From Parapedobacter indicus (lineage in GTDB: Bacteria > Bacteroidota > Bacteroidia > Sphingobacteriales > Sphingobacteriaceae), in contig NZ_FOQO01000009.1 in the NCBI RefSeq assembly GCF_900113765.1, positions 124,001 through 188,000 of the forward strand: a stretch of 64,000 bases of DNA, given 5' to 3'. Below the pieces are notes generated by a model that did no database searches, had not been told where the DNA came from, and saw nothing but the letters and a program-made list of their open reading frames with translations. Shown here one piece after another: positions 62,766 through 64,000 of the stretch. How positions within the stretch are numbered: the stretch's first letter is position 1; each line of letters opens with the position of its first letter. Both the position numbers and the translations under genes were made by a program.

Positions 62766-63812
62766 TTATGCGATACGTTTTATCGCGACCAGCAATTTAA
62801 AATATCCCCATCTTACTGTCATAGAGAAATCTCGTATGGCTATGAATGCGATTTTATGAAACAGTAAGGTATGTATAACCAACACTACCCATGCCCATGG
62901 CTGCGTATATGCCGCCGAAACCAATAATCCCACCGGCAAGAAAAACTGATAAAAGTCAAGCATCGTTATTTGCCAGGGCTTATTCTGTGGAGCGAGTATG
63001 AAGATGGGGTACTGCTCGTATTTTTTGAATCGTATGCCAACCAATGCAAAATATACAGGAAGAAGGAAGAACAAAATCGGTTGTGAAATATACACGAGCA
63101 CCACGGCAAAAGCAACCAACTCGGTGATTACAATAATTGTGGCAACCGGACGAAATCCAGCTGTATCCACTTTACTAGCAAAGGTCCGGGTATTCGTCTG
63201 TATATCGTTGGCTTTGTCCATAAACTGATGCCACAAAATGCCCCTAAGGCCAAAGGCGAACGACCAAATGGCAACCGATATAAGCCATGTATAATTAATT
63301 TGTACGTTGGCGACGTGGCAAACCATTGTAACCATTAGCAAAGAGGGAAACATGTGGGCACCAGATGCATCACACAATACGCCCAACACACCTTTTGTCT
63401 TCCATCGGAACGGACGTAGGGAATACAAACTGAAGACGAGCCAAGACATTGAATAAAAAATAATGGATATCGTATCCATTTTTAAAAGTACCATGGCTAT
63501 CACACCCAGCGCAATACATACAATGGGAAACATCCAGCGCACGTTCCGGTGGATTTTGGCCATCCTATTAGGCTTACCAATTGCCAAGTCTTCATCAATG
63601 TCGGTAATATCATTAATTAAACTGACGTAAGCGGCACCGACCGCTAAAGCCATGAGTAGAAAAAGGCAATAAGGGGCAACTGCATAAAGTGGGATTCCAT
63701 ACACAAAAGTGGTTGCATAAGCGGGAAATAGCAGTACGGGCAGCTTGTGATCCCACCAGTCATGTGCGCGTATTGCCCCCAATGAATGATCGATTCTTCC
63801 TTTCAAATCCAT
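62766..63812 (-). CDS. UbiA-family prenyltransferase
   Basis: A 348-residue membrane protein with about nine helices. The first Asp-rich motif is NDITDIDEDLAIGKPNRMAK near residue 67 and the second DKANDIQTNTRTFASK near residue 198, matching the N-D-x3-D-x3-D and D-x3-N-D patterns of the UbiA superfamily. Members join prenyl chains to aromatic rings or to sugar phosphates (as in decaprenylphosphoryl-ribose synthesis). Near EPS genes the second type is attractive, but the sequence alone does not decide. It lies on the same strand as a gene ending 19 nt upstream, so the two are probably co-transcribed. Confidence 0.85.
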   Translation of the reverse strand: MDLKGRIDHSLGAIRAHDWWDHKLPVLLFPAYATTFVYGIPLYAVAPYCLFLLMALAVGAAYVSLINDITDIDEDLAIGKPNRMAKIHRNVRWMFPIVCIALGVIAMVLLKMDTISIIFYSMSWLVFSLYSLRPFRWKTKGVLGVLCDASGAHMFPSLLMVTMVCHVANVQINYTWLISVAIWSFAFGLRGILWHQFMDKANDIQTNTRTFASKVDTAGFRPVATIIVITELVAFAVVLVYISQPILFFLLPVYFALVGIRFKKYEQYPIFILAPQNKPWQITMLDFYQFFLPVGLLVSAAYTQPWAWVVLVIHTLLFHKIAFIAIRDFSMTVRWGYFKLLVAIKRIA

Positions 63813-63831
63813 GACGTTTGTGTATTTTTAA

Positions 63832-64000
63832 TCATGTTCCTTCCTGCTGCATCTTGGTAGTGGAAACTGCACTGATTACTCTCCATTTAATTGCACGCCA
63901 GCGATTGGCTATCGCTACTCCCAATAACCTAAAAATCTCTTTAAATGCTTGAAACGGCATTTCAGCAAACGATAGCCGAACAAATTTCCATGTTTTCTTC
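63832..64000 (-). CDS. 3' end of an unidentified gene (truncated by the window edge)
   Basis: The minus strand is open from the window edge to a TGA at 63834-63832, about 55 residues. It includes FVRLSFAEMPFQAFKEIFR and LGVAIANRWRAIKW, which look like a basic amphipathic C-terminal tail. The family cannot be named from this fragment. It lies 19 nt upstream of the UbiA start and is probably in the same operon. Confidence 0.5.
   Translation of the reverse strand, partial: KKTWKFVRLSFAEMPFQAFKEIFRLLGVAIANRWRAIKWRVISAVSTTKMQQEGT

Overview
The window is chromosomal DNA of a Bacteroidota bacterium, most likely Sphingobacteriaceae (inferred from overall protein character; no rRNA is present). Supporting signs are the TAnnTTTG -7 promoter boxes, a DUF6266-type protein, several SPII lipoproteins and the Wzx/Wzy-type exopolysaccharide (EPS) genes. 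No tRNA, rRNA, CRISPR array or intact insertion sequence was seen.

Layout. 1-17.7 kb is mostly housekeeping: a candidate small transcript and terminator; a YigZ / DMT-transporter / DUF6266 operon; valS; a Fic protein with its own palindromic operators; a phosphoesterase plus di-haem peroxidase operon; a lipoprotein, an outer-membrane protein and a WbqC-like protein; a lipid A-type acyltransferase coupled to a glycosyltransferase; ligA and dapA. 17.8-20.2 kb starts the EPS region with a flippase and a glycosyltransferase. 20.4-35.4 kb is a two-gene hybrid NRPS-PKS line, A-PCP-KS-AT-ACP-aminotransferase followed by C-A(MT)-PCP-C-A-PCP-TE. 35.9-43.7 kb holds right-handed beta-helix proteins and glycoside-hydrolase-like proteins, some AT-rich, plus a chimeric pseudogene. 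42.1-62.4 kb is the main EPS locus: glycosyltransferases, flippase, two pyruvyl transferases, a GMC dehydrogenase with its small subunit, a Wzy-like polymerase, a Wzc-like co-polymerase, a TolC-like protein and two tiny translationally coupled ORFs. The right end has a UbiA-type prenyltransferase and the 3' end of one more gene.

How it fits together. The main discovery is an 18-bp perfect palindrome, TGTAG-N8-CTACA, found six times in the window and always between genes (17786, 20276, 20300, 40588, 46277, 62499). In four unambiguous cases (17786, 20276, 20300, 62499) and in the rightward reading of 46277, it ends exactly 48-49 nt before a full TAnnTTTG box, whichever strand the gene is on. 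None of these promoters has a TTG -33 element at the usual spacing, whereas the valS and acyltransferase promoters, which lack the palindrome, have a perfect one. This looks like a dedicated activator-dependent regulon that joins nearly every EPS transcription unit to the NRPS-PKS. The regulator itself is not in the window.

The first adenylation domain carries what I recognise as the textbook threonine code. Together with the malonyl-type AT and the beta-aminating aminotransferase, this predicts a threonine-derived 3,4-diamino-5-hydroxyhexanoyl unit, extended by an N-methylated residue and a proline-like residue.
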